The notes beneath the pieces were generated by a model. The model had not been told where the DNA came from. It searched no databases and saw only the letters and a list, made by a program, of their open reading frames with translations. From Eubacteriales bacterium (lineage in GTDB: Bacteria; Bacillota; Clostridia; Christensenellales; CAG-138), in assembly GCA_021373115.1 (NCBI GenBank), contig JAJFTI010000015.1:1-64000 (forward strand): a stretch of 64,000 bases of DNA, in the 5' to 3' direction. Positions 1 to 7,809 of this stretch are shown here, piece by piece. Numbering within the stretch: the first letter of the stretch is position 1; every line of letters starts with the position of its first letter. Both the position numbers and the translations under genes were made by a program.

Positions 1-1
1 G

Positions 2-241
2 GAGAACTCGCGCGGGCTTGGCGCGGCGGAGATGGCCTGGTCGATTCGCACCGGACGGAATCACCGCGCGGGCAAGGAGATGGCCTATCACGTGTTCGAG
101 ACGATGCACGGTATGATGCAAAGCGCGGAAAGCGGCGGCGCGTACGCGCTGCAGTCCTCGTTCGAAACGCCAGCCGCACTGCCGGAAGGCTACATTGGCG
201 ACGGCGGCTGGACGCGTAAGGAAGAAAGCGCGCTGATCTGA
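2..241 (+). CDS. Gfo/Idh/MocA-family oxidoreductase, C-terminal part (5' end outside window)
   Basis: The open frame enters from the left edge and stops at 241. The visible 79 residues include a GRNHRAGKEMAYHVFETMHG stretch followed by a SAESG segment and a proline-rich end. This is the usual C-terminus of NAD(P)-dependent Gfo/Idh/MocA sugar dehydrogenases, where the R-A-G-x-x-A-Y-H-V helix precedes the last residues. The Rossmann domain and catalytic residues lie outside the window, so substrate cannot be judged. A strong hairpin terminator follows, so this is the last gene of its operon. The family call rests on a short tail and is likely but not certain. Confidence 0.7.
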   Translation, partial: ENSRGLGAAEMAWSIRTGRNHRAGKEMAYHVFETMHGMMQSAESGGAYALQSSFETPAALPEGYIGDGGWTRKEESALI

Positions 242-269
242 AGAAAGTGCGTTGATTTCACAACGCTGG

Positions 270-311
270 AGAGCAAAAGCAGGGTGCCTTCGGCGCCCTG
301 CTTTTGCTCTG
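270..311 (+). terminator. Intrinsic terminator after the oxidoreductase
   Basis: A near-perfect 19-bp stem (arms 270-288 and 292-310, one G-U pair, TTC loop) ends in a CTTTTGCTCT arm. The T-run lies inside the 3' arm and not after it. It separates the upstream operon from marR. Confidence 0.75.
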
Positions 312-398
312 AGAAGTCCTGTTCACCTCAGGGTATGCAGATAAGAAACACAAAAGAAAAAGAGCAAACAATCAAATGCAACATTTCTGCGGCATCTA

Positions 399-440
399 TT
401 GACGAGAATAGCTAACACTATTAAAATACGAACAATGTTA
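399..440 (+). promoter_or_regulatory. marR promoter with putative MarR operator
   Basis: TTGACG (399-404), 17-bp spacer, TAAAAT (422-427). An imperfect inverted repeat overlaps the -10: TAACACTATT (413-422) and AACAATGTTA (431-440), 8 of 10 positions symmetric. The 3' arm AACAATGTTA recurs exactly at 969-978 in front of the ABC exporter genes, as expected for an autoregulated MarR site. Confidence 0.6.
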
Positions 441-474
441 TAGAAACGTTATTCTGGAAAAGGGGCGATGGACG

Positions 475-903
475 ATGGATTACCGCAAACTGGCGGTCGA
501 GTTCTTCAAGGACTTGCACTCCCTCAAAAAAGCGCGGCCGCAGAAGCACATCAGCGAATCGCTCCGTGGTGAAACGTTTGCGATCCAATACATCGCCTAT
601 CACGACGGCCCTGTGCTGCCCGGCGAAATCAGCAACGAAATGGGCATCAGCTCCGCCCGGATTGCCGCCGCATTGAACAGCCTTGAAAAGAAGGGTCTTG
701 TCACGCGGCGAATCGATCCGGAGGATCGCAGGCGGATTCTGGTGGAACTGACGGAACTGGGCCAGGAACAGGCGCGCAAGCACACCGAGGAGATACTGGA
801 CAACATTACGCAGATTCTCTCCGTGCTCAGCGAGGAGGACGCGCGCGAATACGTTCGCATTACCTCGATTCTTGCAAAACATATGAAGGGGTGCGGTGAA
901 TAA
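475..903 (+). CDS. MarR-family transcriptional regulator
   Basis: A 142-residue protein of normal MarR length. The central winged helix-turn-helix is clear: an LPGEISNEMGISSARIAAAL recognition region followed by a wing with the family D-R-R pattern (IDPEDRRRILVELTELG). N- and C-terminal helices would form the dimer interface. The start at 475 has an AGGGGCG ribosome site at 461-467; the nearby ATG at 468 is out of frame. It sits 143 bp before a heterodimeric ABC exporter, and both leaders share the AACAATGTTA element. It most likely represses itself and the exporter until a drug-like ligand binds; ligand unknown. Confidence 0.9.
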   Translation: MDYRKLAVEFFKDLHSLKKARPQKHISESLRGETFAIQYIAYHDGPVLPGEISNEMGISSARIAAALNSLEKKGLVTRRIDPEDRRRILVELTELGQEQARKHTEEILDNITQILSVLSEEDAREYVRITSILAKHMKGCGE

Positions 904-938
904 CACCCCCAAGCAAACAGTCAATAACAAGATATTTG

Positions 939-978
939 TTGACCAAAATACTAATAATATTCGTAATAAACAATGTTA
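939..978 (+). promoter_or_regulatory. Candidate operator/promoter region for the ABC exporter operon
   Basis: Contains TTGACC (939-944), a 17-bp imperfect palindrome centred on 957 (TAC...GTA, 949-965; 14 of 17 positions symmetric) and a second copy of AACAATGTTA (969-978) also found at the marR promoter. No -10 at ideal spacing is obvious; TAATAA at 964-969 would give a 19-bp spacer. The exporter may therefore be read partly by transcription from the marR promoter. Confidence 0.45.
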
Positions 979-1045
979 GATAATTATCTCCGACGGATGG
1001 CGAGCAAAGCCGGCGTCGGCGGATCATAGAAGAGGAGAGGAACGC

Positions 1046-2806
1046 ATGCTAAAAATACTCAAACGGCTGAGCGGCAAGGAGTGGCTTCAGGCTGGCATCA
1101 GCCTCCTGTTCATCGTTTCGCAGGTCTGGCTGGACTTAAAGCTGCCGGACTACATGTCCGAAATTACGCGGCTGACGCAAACGGAGGGCAGCGCGCTGGC
1201 CGATATCTGGACGGCTGGCGGCTATATGCTGCTCTGCGCGCTGGGCAGCGTTGCGGCTTCGGTCGTCGTCGGCTTTTTTGCCGCGCGAATTGCCGCGTCG
1301 TTCTCGCGGCGGCTGCGCAGCAACCTATACGACAAGGTGGACTCGTTCTCGATGAACGAGATCAGCCGCTTTTCAACCGCAAGTCTGATTACGCGCTCGA
1401 CCAACGACATTACGCAGATTCAGCTGTTCATCACGATGGGCCTGCAAATGATCGTAAAAGCGCCGATCATGGCGGTTTGGGCGATTACGAAGATCGCCGG
1501 GAAAGGTCTTCAGTGGACGGAGGCAACCGGGGTCACGCTGCTGATCATGATCGTAATGATTTCGATTCTGATGTCGCTCGCGCTGCCAAAATTCAAAAAG
1601 ATGCAGTCATTGACGGATAACCTCAACCGTACGACGATGGAGAATCTCACGGGTTTGCGCGTGGTGCGCGCCTACAACGCGGAGGACTTTCAGCAGGCCA
1701 AGTTTGAGGTTGCCAACGAGGAACTCACAAGTACGCAACTGTTTACGAGCCGAGCCATGGCGGTGATGATGCCGATGATGACGCTGCTCATGAGCGGGCT
1801 GACGCTTTCGATCTACTGGATTGGCGCTTACCTGATTGACGCGGCGGGCATGATGGACAAGATCACGTTGTTCTCGAACATGGTCGTGTTCTCCGCCTAT
1901 GCCATGCAGGTGATCATGTCGTTTATGATGCTGGTGATGATCTTCATCCTCCTGCCGCGCGCTTCCGTTTCCGCGGCGCGTATCAACGAGGTGCTCAACA
2001 CGGAACCGACGATTCTGGAAGGCGATCAAACGGCGGGCAAACCGGGATTGGCCGGAACAGTGGAGTTTCGAAACGTGAGCTTCCGTTATCCGGGCGCGGC
2101 GGACGACGCCTTGCACGGCGTCAACTTTTCGGTGAGTCCGGGCGAAACAATCGCGTTTATCGGCTCGACGGGCAGCGGGAAAACCACGCTGATCAACCTC
2201 ATTCCACGTTTCTTTGACGCAACGGAGGGAGAGGTACTGGTGGACGGAAGAAACGTGCGCGAATACACGGAGGAAGCGCTGAACAACAAAATCGGGTTTG
2301 TGCCGCAAAAGGCGGTTCTGTTCCGCGGAACGGTGGAGTCCAACGTTCGCTACGGGGACAACGGGCGCGCGCCGGCCACGGCGGAGGACGTCAAGCAAGC
2401 CGTCCGGATTGCGCAAAGCACCGGCTTTGTCGAGGGCATGGAAGGGCAGTACGAGGCGGAGGTTGCGCAGCGGGGCACGAACCTTTCCGGCGGACAGAAG
2501 CAGCGGCTTTCCATTGCGCGCGCGGTCTGCCGCAAGCCGGAAATCTATATTTTTGACGACAGCTTTTCCGCGCTGGACTACCAGACCGACCGGCAGCTGC
2601 GCACGATGCTGAAGAAGGAAACCGCCGGAGTAACGAACATGATCGTTGCCCAGCGCATTGGCACCATTCTGGATGCGGATCGAGTTGTCGTACTGGACGA
2701 AGGCTGCGTGGTCGGAATCGGAACCCATAAGGAATTGCTGAAGACTTGCGCCGTCTATCGTGAAATCGCCATGTCCCAACTGAGTGAGGAGGAACTGGCA
2801 ATATGA
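1046..2806 (+). CDS. ABC exporter half-transporter (membrane + ATPase), degenerate-site subunit
   Basis: 586 residues: an N-terminal six-helix exporter domain (about 15-310) and a nucleotide-binding domain (about 335-586). Walker A is GSTGSGKTT (373-381), the signature is a canonical LSGGQ (480-484), and the Walker B end is IFDDS, so Asp505 replaces the usual catalytic Glu. This is the pattern of the degenerate subunit of heterodimeric exporters such as BmrCD and TM287/288. It has a good AGGAGAGG ribosome site and overlaps the next half-transporter by ATGA (2803-2806), so the two are translationally coupled. Likely drug or lipid efflux at the cytoplasmic membrane under MarR control; the substrate is not visible in sequence. 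Confidence 0.93.
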   Translation: MLKILKRLSGKEWLQAGISLLFIVSQVWLDLKLPDYMSEITRLTQTEGSALADIWTAGGYMLLCALGSVAASVVVGFFAARIAASFSRRLRSNLYDKVDSFSMNEISRFSTASLITRSTNDITQIQLFITMGLQMIVKAPIMAVWAITKIAGKGLQWTEATGVTLLIMIVMISILMSLALPKFKKMQSLTDNLNRTTMENLTGLRVVRAYNAEDFQQAKFEVANEELTSTQLFTSRAMAVMMPMMTLLMSGLTLSIYWIGAYLIDAAGMMDKITLFSNMVVFSAYAMQVIMSFMMLVMIFILLPRASVSAARINEVLNTEPTILEGDQTAGKPGLAGTVEFRNVSFRYPGAADDALHGVNFSVSPGETIAFIGSTGSGKTTLINLIPRFFDATEGEVLVDGRNVREYTEEALNNKIGFVPQKAVLFRGTVESNVRYGDNGRAPATAEDVKQAVRIAQSTGFVEGMEGQYEAEVAQRGTNLSGGQKQRLSIARAVCRKPEIYIFDDSFSALDYQTDRQLRTMLKKETAGVTNMIVAQRIGTILDADRVVVLDEGCVVGIGTHKELLKTCAVYREIAMSQLSEEELAI

Positions 2807-4677
2807 GCCAAGAGAAAGAAATGAGCCAGGGAAGAGCCCCGGCAGCTCCGCAGCGTCAGGGCTTCGGTCCGCGCGGGATGGCCGGCGGGCTCGTTGAAAA
2901 GCCGAAGAGCTTTAAAGCAACGATGGTCAAGCTGATTCGATACTGCCGGAATTACCTGCCGGTGATACTCGTTTCGTTTGCCGCCGCAATTGGCGGAACG
3001 GTCATGCAGATCGTAGGTCCGGACAAGCTCAAGAACCTGACGAACGAAATCACAAAAGGCCTGCCCGCGATGGTCAACAAAATGCCGGTGGTGGGCACCA
3101 TCGATTTCTCGGCAGTGCTGGCCATCGTCTGGGCGCTGGTCTTTCTCTACGCGGGTTCTACACTTCTGAACTTCTTTCAAAGTTACCTGATGGCGGGGAC
3201 GACGCAGAAGATCTCCCGAAAAATGCGCACGGAAATTTCGCAGAAGATCAATCGCCTGCCGCTGAAATACTTCGACCGTGTCAGCCAGGGCGATGTGCTC
3301 AGCCGCGTGACGAACGACGTGGACACCATCGGCCAGTCGCTCAACCAGAGTCTGGGAACGCTCATCAGCTCCGTCACCATGCTGGCGGGCTCGCTTGTGA
3401 TGATGTTTGTCAATAACTGGATTCTGGCGCTGACCGCCGTCGGCTGCAGCCTGTTCGGGTTTGTGCTGATGATCGTGATTATGGCCAGATCCCAGAAGTA
3501 CTTCTCGGCGCAGCAGAACGACCTCGGCGCAATCAACGGCCATGTGGAGGAAATCTACACGGGGCACAACGTGGTCAAGGTCTATAACGGCGGAAAAGCC
3601 GCGCGCGAAACGTTTGAGTCGATCAACGGCAAGCTCTATGCGAGCGCCTGGAAGTCCCAGTTTCTCTCCGGCTTGACTATGCCGCTGATGAGCTTTGCCG
3701 GGAACCTCGGCTATGTTGCCGTCTGCGTGGTCGGCGCGGTGCTTGCGGTGAAAGGCGTCATCACGTTTGGCGTGATTGTCGCGTTCATGATGTACGTGCG
3801 CCTGTTTACGCAGCCGCTGTCCCAGATTGCGCAGGCGTTTAACAACCTCCAGCGCACCGCCGCGGCGGGCGAGCGTGTGTTTGCCTTCTTTGAGGAGGAG
3901 GAGCTGAAAGACGAGTGCGACAAACCGGAACGGCTGAACAACATTCGCGGCGAGGTTGAGTTCTCGCACGTGAAGTTTGGCTACAGCCCCGAGAAGACGA
4001 TTATCCACGACTTTTCCGCCAAGGTCTGTCCGGGGCAGAAGGTCGCAATCGTCGGGCCGACCGGCGCGGGCAAAACGACTATGGTCAACCTACTGATGCG
4101 CTTTTACGAGCTTGACGGCGGCGAGATTCGGCTCGACGGCGTGCCGATCAGCCGCGTGCCGCGCGAAAATGTCCACGAGCAGTTTGGCATGGTGCTGCAG
4201 GATACATGGATTTTTGACGGTACGATCCGCGAGAACATTGTCTACAGCAAGGAGGGTGTGTCCGGCGAGCAGGTCGTCTCCGTCTGCAAGACGGTTGGGC
4301 TGCATCACTTCATCAAGACTCTGCCCAAGGGGTACGAGACCAGACTGGATGACAACGTTGGCCTCTCCGAAGGACAGAAGCAGCTCATTACGATTGCGCG
4401 CGCGATGATTCAGAATGCGCCGCTGCTGATTCTGGACGAAGCGACCAGTTCCGTCGACACCCGTACGGAGCGAATTGTCCAGTGCGCAATGGATCAGCTC
4501 ACCCATGGGCGGACCTCGTTCGTGATTGCGCACCGGCTCTCGACGATTAAGAATGCCGACCTGATTCTTGTGATGAATGACGGGGACATTGTGGAGAGCG
4601 GAACGCATGCAGACCTGCTCGCGAAAAAGGGATTTTACGCCGAACTGTACAACAGCCAGTTTGAACCGGCTGCGTAA
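2803..4677 (+). CDS. ABC exporter half-transporter (membrane + ATPase), catalytic subunit
   Basis: 624 residues with a roughly 40-residue Gly/Pro/Gln-rich N-terminal extension, a six-helix exporter domain (about 45-365) and an ATPase domain (about 380-624). Walker A is GPTGAGKTT (418-426), Walker B is LLILDEATS with the catalytic Glu546, and the signature is LSEGQ (521-525) instead of LSGGQ. Pairing its altered signature with Asp505 of the partner gives one degenerate ATP site; its Walker motifs with the partner's LSGGQ give the active site. The two genes therefore form one obligate heterodimer. A terminator follows directly. Confidence 0.93.
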   Translation: MSQEKEMSQGRAPAAPQRQGFGPRGMAGGLVEKPKSFKATMVKLIRYCRNYLPVILVSFAAAIGGTVMQIVGPDKLKNLTNEITKGLPAMVNKMPVVGTIDFSAVLAIVWALVFLYAGSTLLNFFQSYLMAGTTQKISRKMRTEISQKINRLPLKYFDRVSQGDVLSRVTNDVDTIGQSLNQSLGTLISSVTMLAGSLVMMFVNNWILALTAVGCSLFGFVLMIVIMARSQKYFSAQQNDLGAINGHVEEIYTGHNVVKVYNGGKAARETFESINGKLYASAWKSQFLSGLTMPLMSFAGNLGYVAVCVVGAVLAVKGVITFGVIVAFMMYVRLFTQPLSQIAQAFNNLQRTAAAGERVFAFFEEEELKDECDKPERLNNIRGEVEFSHVKFGYSPEKTIIHDFSAKVCPGQKVAIVGPTGAGKTTMVNLLMRFYELDGGEIRLDGVPISRVPRENVHEQFGMVLQDTWIFDGTIRENIVYSKEGVSGEQVVSVCKTVGLHHFIKTLPKGYETRLDDNVGLSEGQKQLITIARAMIQNAPLLILDEATSSVDTRTERIVQCAMDQLTHGRTSFVIAHRLSTIKNADLILVMNDGDIVESGTHADLLAKKGFYAELYNSQFEPAA

Positions 4678-4687
4678 GGGAACTCAA

Positions 4688-4730
4688 GCAAAAAAGCAAA
4701 TGCGGCCAAGGCCGTATTTGCTTTTTTTGC
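4688..4730 (+). terminator. Intrinsic terminator of the ABC exporter operon
   Basis: A 20-bp stem, GCAAAAAAGCAAATGCGGCC paired with the 3' arm ending CTTTTTTTGC, with a 2-nt AA centre and one G-U pair. The T7 run lies within the 3' arm. It starts 10 bp after the exporter stop codon. Confidence 0.8.
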
Positions 4731-4753
4731 GCTTGAAAAAGGCGATATTTTCT

Positions 4754-4783
4754 TTGCAGGCGGACGGGAAGCTATGGTAAGAT
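4754..4783 (+). promoter_or_regulatory. Promoter of the MFS permease gene
   Basis: TTGCAG (4754-4759), 18-bp spacer, TAAGAT (4778-4783) with an extended -10 TG at 4775-4776. It lies between the exporter terminator and the MFS gene. Confidence 0.45.
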
Positions 4784-4829
4784 TACGAATACCAAACCAC
4801 GGCGGGCGCGCCGAAGAAAAAAGGATGTC

Positions 4830-6053
4830 ATGTCGGAAAAACAAAAAAAGGATCTTCTGTTCTTCTTTGTCATTGTTGCAACGGTCAATCTGGCGATTGG
4901 GTTCAGCGACGGATTATTTTCCAACTACTTTAAGGAAGTATATAGCACAAACGGGTTTCAGCGCGGGCTGATCGAGTTTCCGCGCGAACTGCCCGGTGTA
5001 ATCGTGTTTTTTCTCATAAGCGCCATTTCGTTTTTCGGTGATATCACCATTGCGATGATCGCGCAGGCCGCCGCGGCGCTCGGACTAGTTGTCCTGGGAT
5101 TCTTCACACCGTCGTTTGGGGTGATGCTGGGATTCCTCTTCCTCTACTCCATGGGGCTGCATTTGTATATGCCGCTGAACGACAGCATCGGGATGTCCCT
5201 TGCGGAGCCGGATCAGCTCGGCAAGCGGATGGGGCAGGTGGCGGGCATTCGCTTTGCGTTTCTTACGGTGGCGGGGCTTGCGGTTTTCTTCCTGTTCCGC
5301 TTCGGTGTGTTCAGCTTTCAGAGTAAAACGAAATGGACGTTTGTCGTTGCCGCCGTTCTCTATATCGTGGCGCTGCTGCTTTTCATCAAACTCAAGCGGG
5401 ACATGGGGCAGGTGCGCAGCAAGCGCGAAAAACCGAAGTTCATTTTCCGCAAAGAGTATAAGTTTTACTATATGCTCGCCGTGGTTTTCGGCGTGCAGAA
5501 GCAGGTTATGATCGTATTCGGCCCGTGGGTGCTCATTGAAACGCTTGGGCAGCGGGTGGATACCATCGTACTGCTGGGTATTATCGCTTCTACGCTCGGC
5601 ATGTTCCTGATGCCGCAGCTGGGCAAATGGATCGACCGCTTTGGCGTGAAAAAGCTGCTGTATGTGGACGCCCTCTCGTTTATCTTCGTTTATCTGTGCT
5701 ATGGCATGCTTGCGCAGTCGTTCAACACGGGGGCTCTGGCAAAGGTTGGCTTTCCGGTGCTTCTGACCGGCGCGCTGTTCGTTGTTGACCGGCTGTCATC
5801 CCAAATGGGCATTATTCGCACGGTCTATCTCAAATCGATTGCGCTTTCCAGCTCGGAGGTTACGCCGACGCTGTCGCTGGCGATGACGATGGATCACATC
5901 GTATCCATTCTGGTTGGCGTAACGGGCGGCGTGGCTTGGATCACCTTTGGTTCGCAGTATATCTTTTATACCGTCGCCGCGCTTTCGCTGATTAATCTGG
6001 CGGTCGCCATATTGGTAAAGGAACCAAGAAAAATACAGGCGCGCCTGCAGTAA
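4830..6053 (+). CDS. MFS-family membrane transporter
   Basis: 407 residues dominated by hydrophobic segments, about 11-12 predicted membrane helices, arranged as two six-helix halves around a charged loop (about residues 190-205, KLKRDMGQVRSKREKPK). A GKWIDRFGVKK loop after the first helices of the second half resembles the MFS loop 2-3/8-9 motif. The gene starts in a weak AAAAAAGG context with its own promoter after a terminator, and converges on the M24 gene. Substrate cannot be inferred; the neighbouring peptidase-like gene on the other strand gives no clear hint. Confidence 0.75.
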   Translation: MSEKQKKDLLFFFVIVATVNLAIGFSDGLFSNYFKEVYSTNGFQRGLIEFPRELPGVIVFFLISAISFFGDITIAMIAQAAAALGLVVLGFFTPSFGVMLGFLFLYSMGLHLYMPLNDSIGMSLAEPDQLGKRMGQVAGIRFAFLTVAGLAVFFLFRFGVFSFQSKTKWTFVVAAVLYIVALLLFIKLKRDMGQVRSKREKPKFIFRKEYKFYYMLAVVFGVQKQVMIVFGPWVLIETLGQRVDTIVLLGIIASTLGMFLMPQLGKWIDRFGVKKLLYVDALSFIFVYLCYGMLAQSFNTGALAKVGFPVLLTGALFVVDRLSSQMGIIRTVYLKSIALSSSEVTPTLSLAMTMDHIVSILVGVTGGVAWITFGSQYIFYTVAALSLINLAVAILVKEPRKIQARLQ

Positions 6054-6102
6054 GCAAACGCGCCCGGGTTATTCGCCTGGCGGAAACCGAAGAAAAGGGA
6101 AC

Positions 6103-7278
6103 TTAAAAATGGATCGCCTTGCGGATCAGAGCGCCTTTGATCGCAGCGATCCAATTTTTTCTGCGCACGATCAAATGCTCCAGGTCCGAGGGATAGCGGG
6201 TTAAGAGTTCATATCCGTCCTTTGTAACGAGAACGGTATCCGAGTGCCGGAATCCGCCGATCTCGTCGAAATACAGCGCGGGTTCTATGCTCACGACCAT
6301 GTTTTCCTCCAGCACGTCTTCGCTGCCGCGGGAAAGCCAGGGTTGTTCGTGGTTGCCAAGGCCGATGCCGTGCCCCGTCCGGTGAATGATATGCTCCGCA
6401 TAACCGCCGCCGGAGAAAAGCTCCTGCGTGGCTTGGTCGATATCCGAGCAGCGCACCCCGGAGCGCAGCATGGAAAACGCGAGATCGCGCGCCCGCATCA
6501 CGAGCGAGTAGAGTTCCAGCTCGCGCGCGGAAGGCTCGCCAAGGAATACGGTGCGTTCGCATTCGGCGGCGTAACCGTTCACGCGGTTATAACTCATCAG
6601 AACAATCGGGCCTTTTCCCATTCGCGCATGAAAATCCGGAACGCTGTGCGGCTGCGCGCTCTTTGGCGCGGGCCAGGCCGCGGTGAGGAAACTGCAGTTC
6701 AGGTAATCATATTCGCCGCTTTTCATGACGCCCGTCTGCAGGTTCCGCGCTGGCATAACGCTTTCCACCACGGAGCATCCGCGGTAGATGCCGCGGTGCA
6801 GCGCTTTCATTCCAAGGTCGGTCCATTTTGCGGCGTTTCGAATCGCTTCGATCTCCGCGGCATCCTTGACCATGCGCAGTTGAAGGATCGCGTCGGAAAC
6901 CACCGCCTCCTTCACGGGAAGAAGATCGCGCATGGCGACGGAACAATCCGGTTCAATCGCGATACGCGCGCCGGAACCGAGCATGCTACGGAGCACGTCG
7001 TACCAGTTTTGTCCTTCAACGGAAGGATACTCGAAATAACTCCGGATCTGTCCATATTGCGCTACCTTTTTCATGTGCTCGTATTCGAGGTGCGGGACGA
7101 TCAGATCGTATTTTCCCGTCGGTCGGACGAGGAGGAAAAACGGGCGTTCAATCGGCTTATACGAAGCGCCGGAAAGATAGTAGATGGAGTCCTGCGTGGA
7201 GACGAGAAAAGCGTCCAGATGCTGTTTTTGTAAATGGGATTGCAGTTTGTTCAGGCGGGCTTCATATTCGAACTGCAT
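6103..7278 (-). CDS. M24-family (creatinase / Xaa-Pro aminopeptidase fold) protein
   Basis: 391 residues with the N-terminal creatinase-type domain (about 1-130) and the C-terminal pita-bread domain (about 135-391). The HRTGHGIGLGNHE block (His303, His310) and SIEPALY (Glu332) are present. However the two usual metal-binding Asp positions read SYN (about 229-231) and AECERT (Glu239), and the last Glu ligand is Ser346 in GGFRHSDTV. The enzyme may thus be a metal-poor or altered-site hydrolase, as in creatinase, and not a normal dimetal aminopeptidase. GGAGG precedes the ATG. It is divergent from the polyamine operon and convergent with the MFS gene. Confidence 0.8.
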   Translation of the reverse strand: MQFEYEARLNKLQSHLQKQHLDAFLVSTQDSIYYLSGASYKPIERPFFLLVRPTGKYDLIVPHLEYEHMKKVAQYGQIRSYFEYPSVEGQNWYDVLRSMLGSGARIAIEPDCSVAMRDLLPVKEAVVSDAILQLRMVKDAAEIEAIRNAAKWTDLGMKALHRGIYRGCSVVESVMPARNLQTGVMKSGEYDYLNCSFLTAAWPAPKSAQPHSVPDFHARMGKGPIVLMSYNRVNGYAAECERTVFLGEPSARELELYSLVMRARDLAFSMLRSGVRCSDIDQATQELFSGGGYAEHIIHRTGHGIGLGNHEQPWLSRGSEDVLEENMVVSIEPALYFDEIGGFRHSDTVLVTKDGYELLTRYPSDLEHLIVRRKNWIAAIKGALIRKAIHF

Positions 7279-7312
7279 CAGTTGTTCCTCCGTTTGCTGA
7301 AAGGATGGCTTT

Positions 7313-7321
7313 ATTCTATCA
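7313..7321 (-). promoter_or_regulatory. Extended -10 element for the M24 gene
   Basis: On the minus strand TG-A-TAGAAT (plus coordinates 7321 to 7313), 35 bp before the start codon. No good -35 is visible, as is common for extended -10 promoters. Confidence 0.35.
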
Positions 7322-7389
7322 TAAATTATGTAATCGGATTTGGATTCCGTTTATTTGGAATGGTGTTTGCGCAATACCGGAAATAATAA

Positions 7390-7417
7390 TTGACATTTCA
7401 CAGTATTATGTTAAGAT
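7390..7417 (+). promoter_or_regulatory. Strong promoter of the polyamine operon
   Basis: Consensus TTGACA (7390-7395), 16-bp spacer, TAAGAT (7412-7417) with an extended -10 TG at 7409-7410. Transcription would start near 7424, leaving an untranslated leader of about 385 nt before speA. Confidence 0.75.
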
Positions 7418-7423
7418 AAATAA

Positions 7424-7760
7424 GCTCGAATCGAACAAGAGCGATTCGTGATCCTTGGCCGGGTAAAAATGCCCATCGGACAGGGCTGGCCGCCGCCGCG
7501 CGTGACGTGAAGCGTCACATTATTGATTGAGTTTAAAGACTCAAATTTTATAAGTTGGTTACTTCATAACCGGTGCAATCTTGCACACCACTTGTGAAAC
7601 GGTCAATAAGAGTAGCGACGGCATCCATGCTTAACAATGCTCTGATGAAACGGTCAAGGCTAACGTTTTCTTCGATCGCGCGGAACGAATGTACCGCGCG
7701 GAACGAAGAAACAGAACCCGCGACAAACAGGTGGTATCGAAACATGCCGCCTGTTTTTTC
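7424..7760 (+). ncRNA. Long structured 5' leader of the polyamine operon (candidate riboregulator)
   Basis: Between the promoter and speA lies a chain of hairpins: CGAATCG/CGATTCG (7427-7448), GTGACG/CGTCAC (7502-7518), TTGAGT/ACTCAA (7527-7544), GGTTA/TAACC (7557-7571), GTGCA/TGCAC (7573-7586), and a long stem 7665-7712 with a CGCGCGG/CCGCGCG core (7677-7700). It closes with an intrinsic terminator (7725-7760) upstream of the coding region. Two direct repeats are present: TGAAACGGTCAA (7595-7606, 7646-7657) and CGCGCGGAACGAA (7677-7689, 7695-7707). The overlap of the second repeat with the stem core would allow alternative pairings. I do not recognise a known riboswitch class; T-box and lysine-riboswitch consensus features are not convincing. 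Confidence 0.55.
7725..7760 (+). terminator. Leader terminator (attenuator) before speA
   Basis: A 10-bp stem, AAACAGGTGG (7725-7734) with CCGCCTGTTT (7747-7756), one G-U pair, 12-nt loop, continuing into TTTTTTC. It lies 50 bp before the speA start and downstream of the promoter, so it must be read through or prevented for expression. Confidence 0.7.
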
Positions 7761-7809
7761 TTTTGCGGCAAGTTCGATTTTTTAAGAGCAACCGGCGGGA
7801 GGAATGAGG

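Noticed and set aside
421..930. 169-codon minus-strand frame over marR
   Set aside because: It is the antisense shadow of marR, has no ribosome site and encodes low-complexity non-family sequence.
7595..7657. Guanidine-II (mini-ykkC) riboswitch from the two AACGG repeats
   Set aside because: The repeats contain ACGG, but flanking bases allow only about three pairs each and do not form the two stable hairpins with ACGR loops.
7725..7760. T-box riboswitch (AGGTGGTATCG resembles the T-box AGGGTGGNACCGCG)
   Set aside because: The ACCGCG half is missing, no specifier-loop or AGUA-type stem I could be recognised, and the sequence is explained as the 5' arm of a plain terminator.
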